Program-made: the position numbers and the translations under genes
NCBI GenBank assembly: GCA_964516805.1
Contig: CAZEXI010000001.1
Coordinates: forward strand, 1 to 64,000
Source: CAYSTL01 sp964516805
GTDB taxonomy: Archaea > Thermoplasmatota > Thermoplasmata > Halarchaeoplasmatales > Halarchaeoplasmataceae
Length of the DNA: 64,000 bases
Direction: 5' to 3'
Shown here: in pieces, positions 1 through 8,883 of the stretch
Layout: the number at the start of each line of letters is the position of its first letter
Numbering within the stretch: position 1 is the first letter of the stretch
The notes under the pieces: generated by a model
Databases searched by the model: none
What the model saw: only the letters and a program-made list of their open reading frames with translations
Told to the model about the DNA's origin: nothing

Positions 1-2
1 AA

Positions 3-980
3 AAACCAAGCATATCCATCATAGGTACAGGTAAGAGAATCGGAAAAACTGGAGTAAGTGTTACGGTCGCAAGGACTATTAAAAAGAAAGAATTCGATCC
101 AGTAATCGTATGTATGGGTAGAGGAGGGCCACCAGAAGCAGATTATATCGACCCAACAAAGATGGATATGAGTGCAGATACTTTATTGCAAGTTGCTGAA
201 AAAGGAGGGCATGCTGCATCGGATTACTGGGAGGATGCACTTCTGGCACAGGTCCCAACAGTAGGTTGCAGAAGGTGCGGTGGAGGTATGGCAGGTAATC
301 CATTCTCATCTAATGTCATCGAGGGTGCACAAAAAACAAATGAGTTACCACAATCTTTCGTGATAATGGAAGGGTCAGGTTCAACATTTCCACCGATCAA
401 AACTGATGCAAGAATAGTACTGATAGGTGCTGCTCAACCGTTATCCAATATTTTAGAATACTTCGGACAGTACAGGATAATGAGTTCTGATCTAGCAATA
501 GTAACCATGTGTGAAGAACCCATGGCTTCGGATAAAAAGATCAAAAATATAGAAAAAGGTATCAAGAAACTAAAACCCAATTTAGATATAGCCCTCACAA
601 TTTTCAGACCAGAACCTTTGCAAGATATATCTAACAAGAAAGTCTTTGTAGCCACAACTGCACCAGAGAAGATATTGCCAACGATCAAGAAATACTTGAA
701 GGAAAATCATGATTGTGAGGTTGTCGGTATATCGAATAAATTATCTAACAGACCAAAGCTGAGAAAAGAGCTCAAGGAGGGACTAGACAAAGCTGATATT
801 TTACTTACAGAAATAAAAGCTGCATCGATAGATGTTGCTGGTATGAGTGCTAAACAAAAGGGAGTAGATATAATTTTCATGCATAATAAATCTGTACTGG
901 TTGGAGGAAACATCGATGATCTAGATAGATCGATATTAGATGTATGTAATAAAGCTAGAGAAAGGAGGGCTGAGCTATGA
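3..980 (+). CDS. Cyclic 2,3-diphosphoglycerate synthetase, 5'-truncated by the window edge
   Basis: This enzyme closes 2,3-diphosphoglycerate to the cyclic form with ATP, giving an osmolyte and thermoprotectant known from several archaea. The reading frame is open from base 3, so the start lies outside the window; about 325 C-terminal residues are visible. A P-loop-like stretch GTGKRIGKT is encoded at about 27-53 and a glycine-rich GRGGPPEAD follows at about 118. The family is usually about 450 residues, so roughly a quarter is missing. The stop TGA overlaps the ATG of the 2-phosphoglycerate kinase gene (ATGA), and 2-phosphoglycerate kinase makes the substrate precursor. This pairing is the main support for the function; the assignment otherwise rests on remembered family resemblance. 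Confidence 0.85.
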   Translation, partial: KPSISIIGTGKRIGKTGVSVTVARTIKKKEFDPVIVCMGRGGPPEADYIDPTKMDMSADTLLQVAEKGGHAASDYWEDALLAQVPTVGCRRCGGGMAGNPFSSNVIEGAQKTNELPQSFVIMEGSGSTFPPIKTDARIVLIGAAQPLSNILEYFGQYRIMSSDLAIVTMCEEPMASDKKIKNIEKGIKKLKPNLDIALTIFRPEPLQDISNKKVFVATTAPEKILPTIKKYLKENHDCEVVGISNKLSNRPKLRKELKEGLDKADILLTEIKAASIDVAGMSAKQKGVDIIFMHNKSVLVGGNIDDLDRSILDVCNKARERRAEL

Positions 981-1852
981 TATATGTCACTAAAGAAGAT
1001 ACAAAATTTCCATTTTCAAAAGGAATTTTAGCTAGATCACTCACTATAACTGGTTTAACACTTGATGAAAGATATGAGATCGTTAAAGAGATAAACAAAG
1101 AGATCGAAGAAAGTGGAAGAAAAGAGATTCCATCAAAAGAAATCAAAAAGAAAGTAAAGACAAAGCTTCTGAATAAAGGATACAAAAATGAAGAAAAATA
1201 TTACCGGGTTTCAAGAAAGATTCGATACCTTGAGAGACCTATACTTATACTAATCGGTGGCGGTCCAGGCGTGGGTAAATCTACATTATCATCAGAACTC
1301 GGCCTTCGTTTAGGGATAAACCGTATTGTAGGTGGGGATACTGTTAGAGAGATTATGAGAACAATGCTGTCTTATGAGCTGTTTCCCCCTTTACATGAAT
1401 CAACGTTCATGACCGATAAGACTGTGAAAGCTCCTTTTATAAGCAATAAACTGATACACGGGTTTGATCAACAGGTAAGTCTTGTAAATGTAGGGATAAA
1501 TGCTGTTATAGACAGAGGTATCAAAGAAGGCCTCAATACTATCATTAACGGTGTTCACGTAGTTCCAGGGTATCTAGACCTTACAAAAAAAGAATGCTGC
1601 TATATTTTTCAATATGTACTAGAAGTACCTAATTTGGACGAACATATCGAAAGATTCAAGACAAGGGCGGAAGGCAGTCATAGGGACCCATCTAGATACA
1701 TAGAAAGAATAAATAAAATCAGAAAAATCCAGGAGTACACTATCCAACAAGCTAAAGAACACGATGCTAGGGTAATTAAAAACAAAGACTTAGAATCGAC
1801 AATTAGAAATATCATGGAAGACGTGATCAGCAACTTAGAATCGGAGGTTTAA
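977..1852 (+). CDS. 2-phosphoglycerate kinase with N-terminal ATP-cone
   Basis: It phosphorylates 2-phosphoglycerate to 2,3-diphosphoglycerate with ATP, the step before cyclisation by the upstream gene product. Residues 1 to about 75 look like an ATP-cone regulatory domain (basic start, then LARSL and a helical KEI-rich stretch). The kinase domain begins near residue 90 with a clear Walker A, GGGPGVGKST, at about 94-103. The length of 291 residues suits the family. The start ATG overlaps the upstream stop by 4 nt and a strong AGGAGG lies at 963-968, so the start is well fixed. It is the second gene of a four-gene run that continues with a CBS protein 2 nt downstream. Confidence 0.9.
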   Translation: MIYVTKEDTKFPFSKGILARSLTITGLTLDERYEIVKEINKEIEESGRKEIPSKEIKKKVKTKLLNKGYKNEEKYYRVSRKIRYLERPILILIGGGPGVGKSTLSSELGLRLGINRIVGGDTVREIMRTMLSYELFPPLHESTFMTDKTVKAPFISNKLIHGFDQQVSLVNVGINAVIDRGIKEGLNTIINGVHVVPGYLDLTKKECCYIFQYVLEVPNLDEHIERFKTRAEGSHRDPSRYIERINKIRKIQEYTIQQAKEHDARVIKNKDLESTIRNIMEDVISNLESEV

Positions 1853-1854
1853 AG

Positions 1855-2286
1855 ATGGAAAAAACAGCCCCTAAATTTTACGATATTGACCATCCTATTA
1901 GAACATTCGTCACAAAAAGAGTCATTGGAGTTAAACCCGGGACCTCTGTACAGGAAGCTGCAAAAAAGATGGTGGAATTCAATGTCAGTTCACTAACAGT
2001 TGTAGAGGATGATGAAATAATTGGATTCTTCACAGACGGAGACATCAAAAAGAAGGTAGTTGCAGAAGGACTATCACCGGATATACCTGTAAAAAAAATC
2101 ATGACTACTGAACTTATAACTTCTGATATCGGGATGACTGTTAAAGAAGTGCTTGAACTTATGGCTGAAAAAAACATAAAACACATGCTTATAGAAGAAC
2201 ACGATGAGATAGTTGGAATACTTACATTTGGAGATCTTATTGATATACAAAAGCAAAAATTAGAGACCTATATTTCGAGGGAGTGA
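1855..2286 (+). CDS. CBS-domain pair protein
   Basis: The 143-residue protein consists almost wholly of two CBS domains, at about residues 17-73 and 80-135. Each ends with the usual IIGFFTDGDI / IVGILTFGDL strand-turn-helix. CBS pairs bind adenine nucleotides or S-adenosylmethionine and act as energy sensors; the ligand here cannot be told from sequence. The gene starts 2 nt after the 2-phosphoglycerate kinase stop and ends 1 nt before the phosphoesterase ATG, so it is translated with the cyclic-diphosphoglycerate genes. A role in sensing energy charge for that pathway is an inference from position only. Confidence 0.88.
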   Translation: MEKTAPKFYDIDHPIRTFVTKRVIGVKPGTSVQEAAKKMVEFNVSSLTVVEDDEIIGFFTDGDIKKKVVAEGLSPDIPVKKIMTTELITSDIGMTVKEVLELMAEKNIKHMLIEEHDEIVGILTFGDLIDIQKQKLETYISRE

Positions 2287-2287
2287 G

Positions 2288-3784
2288 ATGAAGATATTAC
2301 ACATTTCAGATACCCATATCGGAAGTGGGAAATACTTCAATAAAGATTCCTTAGAAACTGTTTTCAAAGAATTAGATGAGGAAGATTACGACTTACTAAT
2401 ACATTCAGGTGACGTTACGCAGGATGGTAAGTTAGACTATTATAGAAAAGCTCAAAAATTTCTAAAAAGGATCGATATCCCTTATGTGATAATACCTGGT
2501 AATCACGACAAAAGGAGTGGAGGCATATCTCTTTACCAAGATTATATCGGACCTCCAAGCGGGGTTGAAGAGGTAGTAAATGCAGTAATTATCTATGTGG
2601 ACAGTGCGATACATGACAGCAATGTAGGCAGAGTTGGAATGGTCAAATATGACATGATAAAGAACGCTCTAGGTGAACATACTGATAAGGCTATCAAAAT
2701 AGTAGTTTTACATCACCACACTATACCAATACCAATGGCAGGAAGAGAAAGAAACGTTCTTTCAAACGCAGGTGACCTTTTAGATCTATTTCTAAAATCT
2801 GATGTTGACTTAGTTATATCTGGACATAGACACTATCCGAATGTTTACAGAATCGAGAACACCGTTTTCGTCAATGCTGGAACGGTCTCCGGCAGGAAAA
2901 CAAGATATGGTGATGTAAATTCTTATAATGCCATAGAGATAGACGAGGACGATTTGATAGTTAAAACGAAACGTATAGGAAAATCAACCAAAACAAACAA
3001 TTTTCCAAGAAAAGAAAAACGTGTTTTCTACGATTTTGGAGATAAAGTTTTCAGTATAGCTCATATGTCTAATTCGTTCATATCTTCTTCAACTAAATTT
3101 AGATACACACATTTTTTTAATGCACTTAATAAGATAAACTCATTAGATGTAGATGTAATAGTACACTGTGGAGGTATAGTTGAAGAAGGTATTACTAAAG
3201 ACTACGATCTAGCTGATAGATACATGTCAAAATTTGAAGCCCCTATAATCTATACGCCTGCAGGAAGAGATATAAATTATCTGGGGTACAACCTGTTCTC
3301 AGAATATTTTGGGGATATGGATCAGAACTATACAGACGATAATATCCTTCTTCAAGGGATAAATTCGGCCCAATACGATTCACCGATCGGGATTATAGGT
3401 ACAACAGAAAGAGAAGCTTTATTTCAAAAGTTAAGGGTCAGAGATGAAGCTTTCAAATGCATCTTTCTTCATCACAATGTTTTACCCATCCCTCATGCTA
3501 GAGAAAAAGGACTTCTAGAAGATAGTGGTGATTTACTTAGAGGCGTGGTTGATGAGGGTGTTGATCTTGTTTTAACAGGTACCTCATCACACCCATTCGC
3601 TGCTAAAATCGGAGACACTGTTACAGTCAATGCAAATTCTATAAGCAGTGTATATCAGAGAAGTGTGTACGGAAATTCATTCAACCTCATCGACATTTAT
3701 GAAAAAGTTATAGTTGTATCTGAAATAAACAGTCTATGGAGTTATAGGAGGATTTTGGGGATGTGGGAAAGGAACAATCACTAG
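2288..3784 (+). CDS. Tandem calcineurin-like phosphoesterase, second copy degenerate
   Basis: The 498-residue protein carries two metallophosphoesterase domains. The first (about 1-230) has a full dinuclear metal site: D8-x-H10, GD at 41-42, GNHD at 71-74, HHH at 142-144 and GHRH at 179-182. The second (about 250-490) repeats the fold, but the equivalents read HMSN, CGG, GRDI and TGTSSH, so most ligands are lost; only the HHxxLPIP segment near 395-402 stays close to the HHHTIPIP of copy one. The second half probably has a structural or regulatory role. The gene starts 1 nt after the CBS gene stop in the same operon. The substrate is unknown; a cyclic-diphosphoglycerate link is possible from context only. 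Confidence 0.85.
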   Translation: MKILHISDTHIGSGKYFNKDSLETVFKELDEEDYDLLIHSGDVTQDGKLDYYRKAQKFLKRIDIPYVIIPGNHDKRSGGISLYQDYIGPPSGVEEVVNAVIIYVDSAIHDSNVGRVGMVKYDMIKNALGEHTDKAIKIVVLHHHTIPIPMAGRERNVLSNAGDLLDLFLKSDVDLVISGHRHYPNVYRIENTVFVNAGTVSGRKTRYGDVNSYNAIEIDEDDLIVKTKRIGKSTKTNNFPRKEKRVFYDFGDKVFSIAHMSNSFISSSTKFRYTHFFNALNKINSLDVDVIVHCGGIVEEGITKDYDLADRYMSKFEAPIIYTPAGRDINYLGYNLFSEYFGDMDQNYTDDNILLQGINSAQYDSPIGIIGTTEREALFQKLRVRDEAFKCIFLHHNVLPIPHAREKGLLEDSGDLLRGVVDEGVDLVLTGTSSHPFAAKIGDTVTVNANSISSVYQRSVYGNSFNLIDIYEKVIVVSEINSLWSYRRILGMWERNNH

Positions 3785-4950
3785 AATACCGTTTTCTTTA
3801 TTTCCGTTTGTAACTGTTTTAGACCTTTTTCTGTCAAACCTTTCTCAGATTTACGTAGAGTCATAATCCTTTGGAACAAAGGCATTATCTCTTTTTCACT
3901 GACCATGTCATGATTTATAGAAGTCTCCATTGCATAAACCAGATCATTGAAAGCAGTTCCTTTATGATCAGGCAATTCTTGAGTTAATATCTTCTTTACA
4001 ATCTCGGGTTCTGTCTTTTTGAGCTTTTCTTCCTCTTTTTCTAAAAAAGAATCTAGCTCATCAATGTCTTCCTTATAAAGATCCCATCCACTTGCTCCAA
4101 CATTTTCTTCTAAATGATCTATCTTGGATGGACCAGTCAAAGCACTTACAATACCTTCTTGATTTATCACCCAATTGATAGCCACCTGAACGGATGATTT
4201 TTCATACTTTTCTCCTATCTCTTTCATCTTCTCAGTTATCCTAAGAGAAGATTCAAACCTGGCGTGCTTGAATAGCGGATCCATATTTCTTATATCTCCC
4301 TGATCAAATTTAGGTTTCTCTTCAAATTTACCTGTCAATATTCCCCTTCCTGTGACACTGAAGGCAAATGCACCTATATCCTGCCCCCTATAATATGGCA
4401 AAAGTTCCTTCTTTGCTTCTCGAGAGACTGCACTGAGTTCCAACATCGAAACTGTAACATCACCTTTTCGAATATACTCTTTTATCCTCTCTATAGGAAG
4501 GTGGCTGATACCGTAATTATCGATCTTTCCATCCATCTTCAGATCCTTTAAAGCACCGATAGTTCTTTCAACTGGAGTTTCGGGATCATCAAAATGCACG
4601 AAATAAAAATCAACATAACTAGTATCTAGTCTTTCGAGACTTTCATCACATGCAGACATCACTCTATCGTAGGACATGTCAGCTTTATAACCTTCCTTGA
4701 TGCCTACTTTTGTTGATATGTTGATATCCTCTCTAAAAGGATTAACAGCTTCACCTAATACTTCTTCAGCTTTCGGCCCATAAGTATCTGCAGTATCAAA
4801 AAGATTTACACCAAGATCATAAGCATGTTCTAAAACCTTCTTATATTTCCTTTCATCCACTGATCCATAAGCTCCTCCAAGTGCATAACAACCCATGCCG
4901 ATTTCAGATATCTCCTTTCGTTGATATTTATTATAGTTGATATCGATCAC
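3781..4950 (-). CDS. Aldo-keto reductase with C-terminal extension
   Basis: This is a NAD(P)H-dependent oxidoreductase of the TIM-barrel aldo-keto reductase family. The catalytic tetrad is visible: D52, Y57, K81 and H119 in the contexts FDTADTY, STKVG and YFVHFD. The nucleotide-binding end GPSKIDHLEENV is near residue 275. At 389 residues it is longer than the usual 320; the last 80 or so residues are helical and lack the Cys-rich ferredoxin module some archaeal members have. The start chosen is GTG, inside a GGTGATC motif that resembles a ribosome-binding site, so the true start could be a few codons downstream. A TATA-like TAATATATTA lies about 20 nt upstream. The stop codon overlaps that of the convergent phosphoesterase. 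Confidence 0.85.
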   Translation of the reverse strand: MIDINYNKYQRKEISEIGMGCYALGGAYGSVDERKYKKVLEHAYDLGVNLFDTADTYGPKAEEVLGEAVNPFREDINISTKVGIKEGYKADMSYDRVMSACDESLERLDTSYVDFYFVHFDDPETPVERTIGALKDLKMDGKIDNYGISHLPIERIKEYIRKGDVTVSMLELSAVSREAKKELLPYYRGQDIGAFAFSVTGRGILTGKFEEKPKFDQGDIRNMDPLFKHARFESSLRITEKMKEIGEKYEKSSVQVAINWVINQEGIVSALTGPSKIDHLEENVGASGWDLYKEDIDELDSFLEKEEEKLKKTEPEIVKKILTQELPDHKGTAFNDLVYAMETSINHDMVSEKEIMPLFQRIMTLRKSEKGLTEKGLKQLQTEIKKTVF

Positions 4951-4994
4951 CTAGATTGTCATTAAATAATATATTAACTATTTGTTGATTTCGT

Positions 4995-5360
4995 TTATTC
5001 TCCCATGTAATAAACTGTAGAGGGACAACCAGTACATTCATCAGGATAAAATTCACACTTTTGACAATCAGTTCCACAAGGGGTTTTCTCCAAACCTTTT
5101 TGAAGATCTATATCTATATAACTATCGAACTCATCGGAGAAGAAAACATCGGCCTTTTCTAATCCTAGAGTACTTTTAGGATCTTTCTTTATCTCTTCCA
5201 ACCACCATGCGTGGTCCTCATGGATATAGAATATCAGTGTTAAAAATTCATTTTCAGCTTTATTTAAAATATTGTAAGGGCAGTCATCGAACAGATCACA
5301 GATCCTATCTGTATCCTTTTCATCACTGCACTTGCCAACAAGAATCCCAAATACTTTCAT
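4995..5360 (-). CDS. Small cysteine-rich protein, DUF3795-like C-terminus
   Basis: The protein of about 120 residues has an N-terminal half of mixed strands and helices and a C-terminal Cys cluster, CGTDCQKC then YPDECTGCP. This arrangement recalls the DUF3795 family, which is thought to bind metal or an Fe-S centre; no enzymatic function is known to me. The ATG at 5358-5360 is preceded by GTG TTG codons in frame, and I prefer the ATG. It is the last gene of a close minus-strand run, 18 nt after the PhzF stop. Confidence 0.6.
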   Translation of the reverse strand: MKVFGILVGKCSDEKDTDRICDLFDDCPYNILNKAENEFLTLIFYIHEDHAWWLEEIKKDPKSTLGLEKADVFFSDEFDSYIDIDLQKGLEKTPCGTDCQKCEFYPDECTGCPSTVYYMGE

Positions 5361-5378
5361 CAACACTTATCTATTCGA

Positions 5379-6200
5379 TCATATAAACAGATTCCCTTTT
5401 AAGACAGTCACTGCTTCACCTTCCAGTTCTGTCCTATCCCCCTTAAATCTAATGGTCAACTTTCCACCTCTATCTGAAGCTTGATAAGCTTTCATCTCCT
5501 TTTTACCTAATAAATCGGACCAGTAAGGCCCAAGAACTGTATGAGCAGAACCTGTAACAGGGTCTTCATCTATACCTACCCATGGAGCAAAATACCGGGA
5601 TATAAAATCATATTCATCCTCTCCTTTCGCTGTTACTATTATCCCTCTGATATCAGTAACTATCGATCTCAATTTAGAAAAATCAGGACTTATGTTCTTT
5701 ACTTCCTCCTCTGAAGAAAGAGCGATCAATAACTTATTCGTCTTCTCTGAATATGAGGAGTCTTCATAATTCACTACTCCTAAACCATCTAGGATCTTCT
5801 GAGAAGGTTCTTCATGAAGAGGCCTATTAGTGGGAAAATCTAGAACCACACCTTCTCTTTTCTCAGCACTTAGATTACCACTTTTTGTACTGTAGGTTAT
5901 TGAATCATTTACGTTACCTACTTCCTCGAACAATACCCATGATGTAGCCAAAGTAGCATGGCCGCATAACGGAACTTCTACTTCAGGAGTGAACCATCTC
6001 AGAGAAAATTTTTCAGATCCTTCAAAACAACCATCCCTTAAAGGTCTAACAAAAGCTGTTTCAGATAAATTCATCTCTTCAGCGATAGCTCTCATTTCTT
6101 CTTTCTCCAACTTTTCATCGATAAGACAAACGGCTGCAGGGTTTCCACCAAATGTTTCCTCTGTAAATGCATCCACTTGGTATATTTTAATACCATCCAT
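5379..6200 (-). CDS. PhzF-family isomerase/epimerase-like protein
   Basis: The 273-residue protein matches the PhzF/diaminopimelate-epimerase fold family. The start reads QVDAFTEETFGGNPAAVC, the catalytic Glu is E47 in NLSETAF, LCGHATLA follows near residue 78, and GIDEDPVTGSAHT is near 208. Family members isomerise small ring compounds or are uncharacterised; no phenazine genes are present here, so the substrate is unknown. The ATG lies 4 nt after the stop of the upstream membrane-protein gene, so the two are co-transcribed. Length and motifs are complete. Confidence 0.88.
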   Translation of the reverse strand: MDGIKIYQVDAFTEETFGGNPAAVCLIDEKLEKEEMRAIAEEMNLSETAFVRPLRDGCFEGSEKFSLRWFTPEVEVPLCGHATLATSWVLFEEVGNVNDSITYSTKSGNLSAEKREGVVLDFPTNRPLHEEPSQKILDGLGVVNYEDSSYSEKTNKLLIALSSEEEVKNISPDFSKLRSIVTDIRGIIVTAKGEDEYDFISRYFAPWVGIDEDPVTGSAHTVLGPYWSDLLGKKEMKAYQASDRGGKLTIRFKGDRTELEGEAVTVLKGNLFI

Positions 6201-6204
6201 ATTA

Positions 6205-7071
6205 TCACTCTCGACCTATCATAACCAGCGATGTCAAAGTGAAAAGCATAACTGCAGCTACAGCCAATATGACGATTCCTACATTTATGTATATGAAAGA
6301 CATTTCACCTAAAGAACTGAAGATTATGTAGATACCAAGTAAAGCCAAGGTGATATCTATCACGTATTTAAGAGGTAAAGCGTAATTGGTTTCATCCAAT
6401 TGATAGAATCTTTCGTTGTAAACATCCTCTACTTCACCCAAATTATCTTCCATCTTCAAAGCTATTTCATATAATCCTTCGATATATCCATTTATAACAG
6501 ACTCATCCTGTTCAAAGCCAAAGGTGCTGAACATCAGCAATCCTGGTTCTATTATGAGAGCCCTGAAATTATCACCGCTTTCTTCGATAATACTGTTAAT
6601 CTTTCTGGCAACTGTGTTATCAACCATATCTTTTAACCGATTTTCATCCAGCTTGCTTTCGCCTTTGATCTTAAGTTTATATTTGCTGATCTTATCAACT
6701 TCTAACTCCATAAGGTCCTCTTTTCTGGTCTCTGTACTTGGCTTTGTGATTATAATAGGTTCTTCAACACGTATTCCATGCTCTACCCCAAAAACCGTTT
6801 TAGCAGGACTAGATTTACGTCCTCTTTTCCTTTTAGCAGGATGAAGATACACTTTCCTATCATCTATAGTTCCATAGATATCAGGATAGTTAGAAAGAAT
6901 AGTTGTAGAATGCCTAACTTTTAATCCAAATTTTTCTGCTACCTTATTAAAAATCGACCATAGTTCTTTCTGATATCTATAACCAAGCCATGTCCTAATG
7001 ATCAGCACGAAACCGATTACAGCAGAAAGTAGTATTATGATGATTTCAAATATCATTGACATTTTTTTCAC
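6205..7071 (-). CDS. Conserved-looking membrane protein of unknown function
   Basis: I do not recognise this 288-residue protein. It has a hydrophobic N-terminal segment (about 7-28), a long soluble middle region and a pair of membrane segments near the C-terminus (about 234-254 and 258-282). The middle carries a basic patch KRKRGRKSS near residue 82 and an acidic/helical region. The gene lies 2 nt after the AhpD-like gene and 4 nt before PhzF, so it belongs to the same transcription unit, but this gives no firm clue to function. Confidence 0.75.
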   Translation of the reverse strand: MKKMSMIFEIIIILLSAVIGFVLIIRTWLGYRYQKELWSIFNKVAEKFGLKVRHSTTILSNYPDIYGTIDDRKVYLHPAKRKRGRKSSPAKTVFGVEHGIRVEEPIIITKPSTETRKEDLMELEVDKISKYKLKIKGESKLDENRLKDMVDNTVARKINSIIEESGDNFRALIIEPGLLMFSTFGFEQDESVINGYIEGLYEIALKMEDNLGEVEDVYNERFYQLDETNYALPLKYVIDITLALLGIYIIFSSLGEMSFIYINVGIVILAVAAVMLFTLTSLVMIGRE

Positions 7072-7073
7072 CT

Positions 7074-7631
7074 CTAATATTCATAACCTTTCATCTCTTT
7101 TTTTGAAAACTCAACCCCGAGGCCAAGTGCTATCCTATTGACAAAATTGAAATAACTTGTTACTAGATTAATGTTCAGAATATTTTCATCTGAAAAACCT
7201 ACTTCCCTTAGATCTTCTACATCGCTTTCTTGGATCTTATCAGGAGTGTTTGTGAGCTTTTTAACATAATCAATCATCTCATACTGTTTTTTATCTAGAT
7301 CAGCTTTGGAATGATCTCTTTTCAACCTTTCTATTCTTTGTTCATCTTTCCAGTAATGATTCAATGCTTCAGCATGATGATTGACGCAATAATCACAGCC
7401 ATTCTCTTCAGAAACGATTACACCGATCAATTCACACATCTCCCTACCTAAGTTGTTTTCTTCAAACATTATAGACATATAAAGATTCATATGATCATTC
7501 ATGGCAGCAGGCATGAGACTGTGGACTTTCATTATATTAGACAACTTACCTCGATCACCTTTTATCTTCTCATATACTTTTTTTAGTTTTGGGTCCGCAT
7601 TTTCATCATCGATCTCTTCTATCCAGGACAT
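7074..7631 (-). CDS. AhpD/carboxymuconolactone-decarboxylase-like peroxidase-related protein
   Basis: The 185-residue all-helical protein carries the AhpD-type redox motif EENGCDYCVNHH, with C79, C82 and H86 placed as in alkylhydroperoxidase-like proteins. The family uses the CxxC pair and a proton relay to reduce peroxides; many members of this longer type are called uncharacterised peroxidase-related enzymes. The start ATG (SWIEEIDDENADPKL) is typical. It sits between the cystathionine-enzyme gene (33 nt upstream) and the membrane-protein gene (2 nt downstream). An oxidative-stress role would fit the FprA/rubredoxin genes seen later in the window. Confidence 0.85.
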   Translation of the reverse strand: MSWIEEIDDENADPKLKKVYEKIKGDRGKLSNIMKVHSLMPAAMNDHMNLYMSIMFEENNLGREMCELIGVIVSEENGCDYCVNHHAEALNHYWKDEQRIERLKRDHSKADLDKKQYEMIDYVKKLTNTPDKIQESDVEDLREVGFSDENILNINLVTSYFNFVNRIALGLGVEFSKKEMKGYEY

Positions 7632-7664
7632 AAAATCTCTCCATTTTCCAATCTTTTTATATCA

Positions 7665-8816
7665 TCAGTTTTTATAAGACTTTTCGATGGCTTGCTCTAA
7701 ATCTTGGATCAAGTCTTTTGCATTTTCAATACCAACAGATAATCTCAATAAATCTTCTGGAGTTTCAGTATCTTCACCTTCGATCGAAGCTCTGTGTTCT
7801 ATAAGACTTTCTACACTCCCTAAACTAGTAGCTCTAGTGAATATATCAACATTAGCAGCCACCTCAAAGGCTTTTTCTTTTCCTCCTTCAACTTGGAAGG
7901 ACAGCATCCCACTGTAACCTGACATCTGTTTTTTTGCTATCTGGTGGTCTGGATGGTCCTTTAAACCAGGATAATATACATCAGTTACTTTTGGATCATC
8001 TTCTAGATAATGGGCCACTTTCATAGCATTCTCAGAGTGTGCTTTCATCCTTAATGGCAGTGTTCTGATGCCTCTCATTATAAGCCAGCAGTCGAACGGT
8101 GACGGTGAAGCTCCTGCATGCTTCTGAAGTTCTCTTATACTCTTAAAAAATTCATCTTTCTTCTTAGTTACAGCAGCACCACCCATAGCATCACTGTGCC
8201 CTCCAAAATATTTTGTGGTTGAGTAAATAACCAAATCAGCTCCAAAATCAAATGGTTTTTGGACAACTGGAGTGGACCAAGTATTGTCTACGACTACGGT
8301 GCAACCAAATTCGTGTGCTAAGCTTGAGATCTCTTTGATGTCTGTAATTTTCAATAAGGGATTTGAAGGTGTTTCTATCCAAAATAATTCAGTATCTTCT
8401 CTTATCTCTTCTTCTACAGCTCCTTTGTCAGTCATATCCACATAAGATGTATCTATGTCCCATCTATTCATTATAGAATCCAATTGATGTTCCGTACCGT
8501 GATAAACATCATCTGGTGCCAAAATATGATCTCCTGTTGATAACGATTGAAATACAGCCATCGCAGCTGATGTTCCTGATGAAAAAGCAGCACAACCTTC
8601 TCCTCCCTCCAATTCATTAATACATCCTTCTAAAGACTCTCTGTTGGGATTGTTATCTCTTGTGTAAATATATCCTTGTGGATACTCACCATCTTCCCTT
8701 CTTTCAAATGTAGTTGACATCGTTATTGGTGGATTAACGGCTTTTGTTTCCTCATCGATCGTTCTCCCACCATGTACAGCGATCGTCTCTACCTGCTTAT
8801 CATTTTCATCTGTCAT
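7665..8816 (-). CDS. Cystathionine gamma-synthase/lyase-type PLP enzyme
   Basis: This is a Cys/Met-metabolism PLP-dependent transsulfuration enzyme of 383 residues, the usual family length. The PLP lysine is K202 in YSTTKYFGGHSD; YTRDNNPNRE (about 51-60) binds phosphate across the dimer, and SSGTSAAM is near 79-86. The ending with SVGIEN and DLIQDLEQA is typical. Whether it is a synthase (metB), a beta-lyase (metC) or a gamma-lyase cannot be decided from these motifs. It heads a minus-strand run of five genes ending with the Cys-rich protein. The ATG is followed by an acidic, polar N-terminus that looks normal. Confidence 0.92.
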   Translation of the reverse strand: MTDENDKQVETIAVHGGRTIDEETKAVNPPITMSTTFERREDGEYPQGYIYTRDNNPNRESLEGCINELEGGEGCAAFSSGTSAAMAVFQSLSTGDHILAPDDVYHGTEHQLDSIMNRWDIDTSYVDMTDKGAVEEEIREDTELFWIETPSNPLLKITDIKEISSLAHEFGCTVVVDNTWSTPVVQKPFDFGADLVIYSTTKYFGGHSDAMGGAAVTKKKDEFFKSIRELQKHAGASPSPFDCWLIMRGIRTLPLRMKAHSENAMKVAHYLEDDPKVTDVYYPGLKDHPDHQIAKKQMSGYSGMLSFQVEGGKEKAFEVAANVDIFTRATSLGSVESLIEHRASIEGEDTETPEDLLRLSVGIENAKDLIQDLEQAIEKSYKN

Positions 8817-8883
8817 GTTTTACACATAACAGACATAATTGTAGAGTTATTATTTCTTTTCCATCAAAATGATTTATTATTTT

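Noticed and set aside
3781..4950. ATC start for the aldo-keto reductase after GGTGATC
   Set aside because: A GTG is available at the same place and the TATA spacing fits it, so it is not counted with the two ATC cases.
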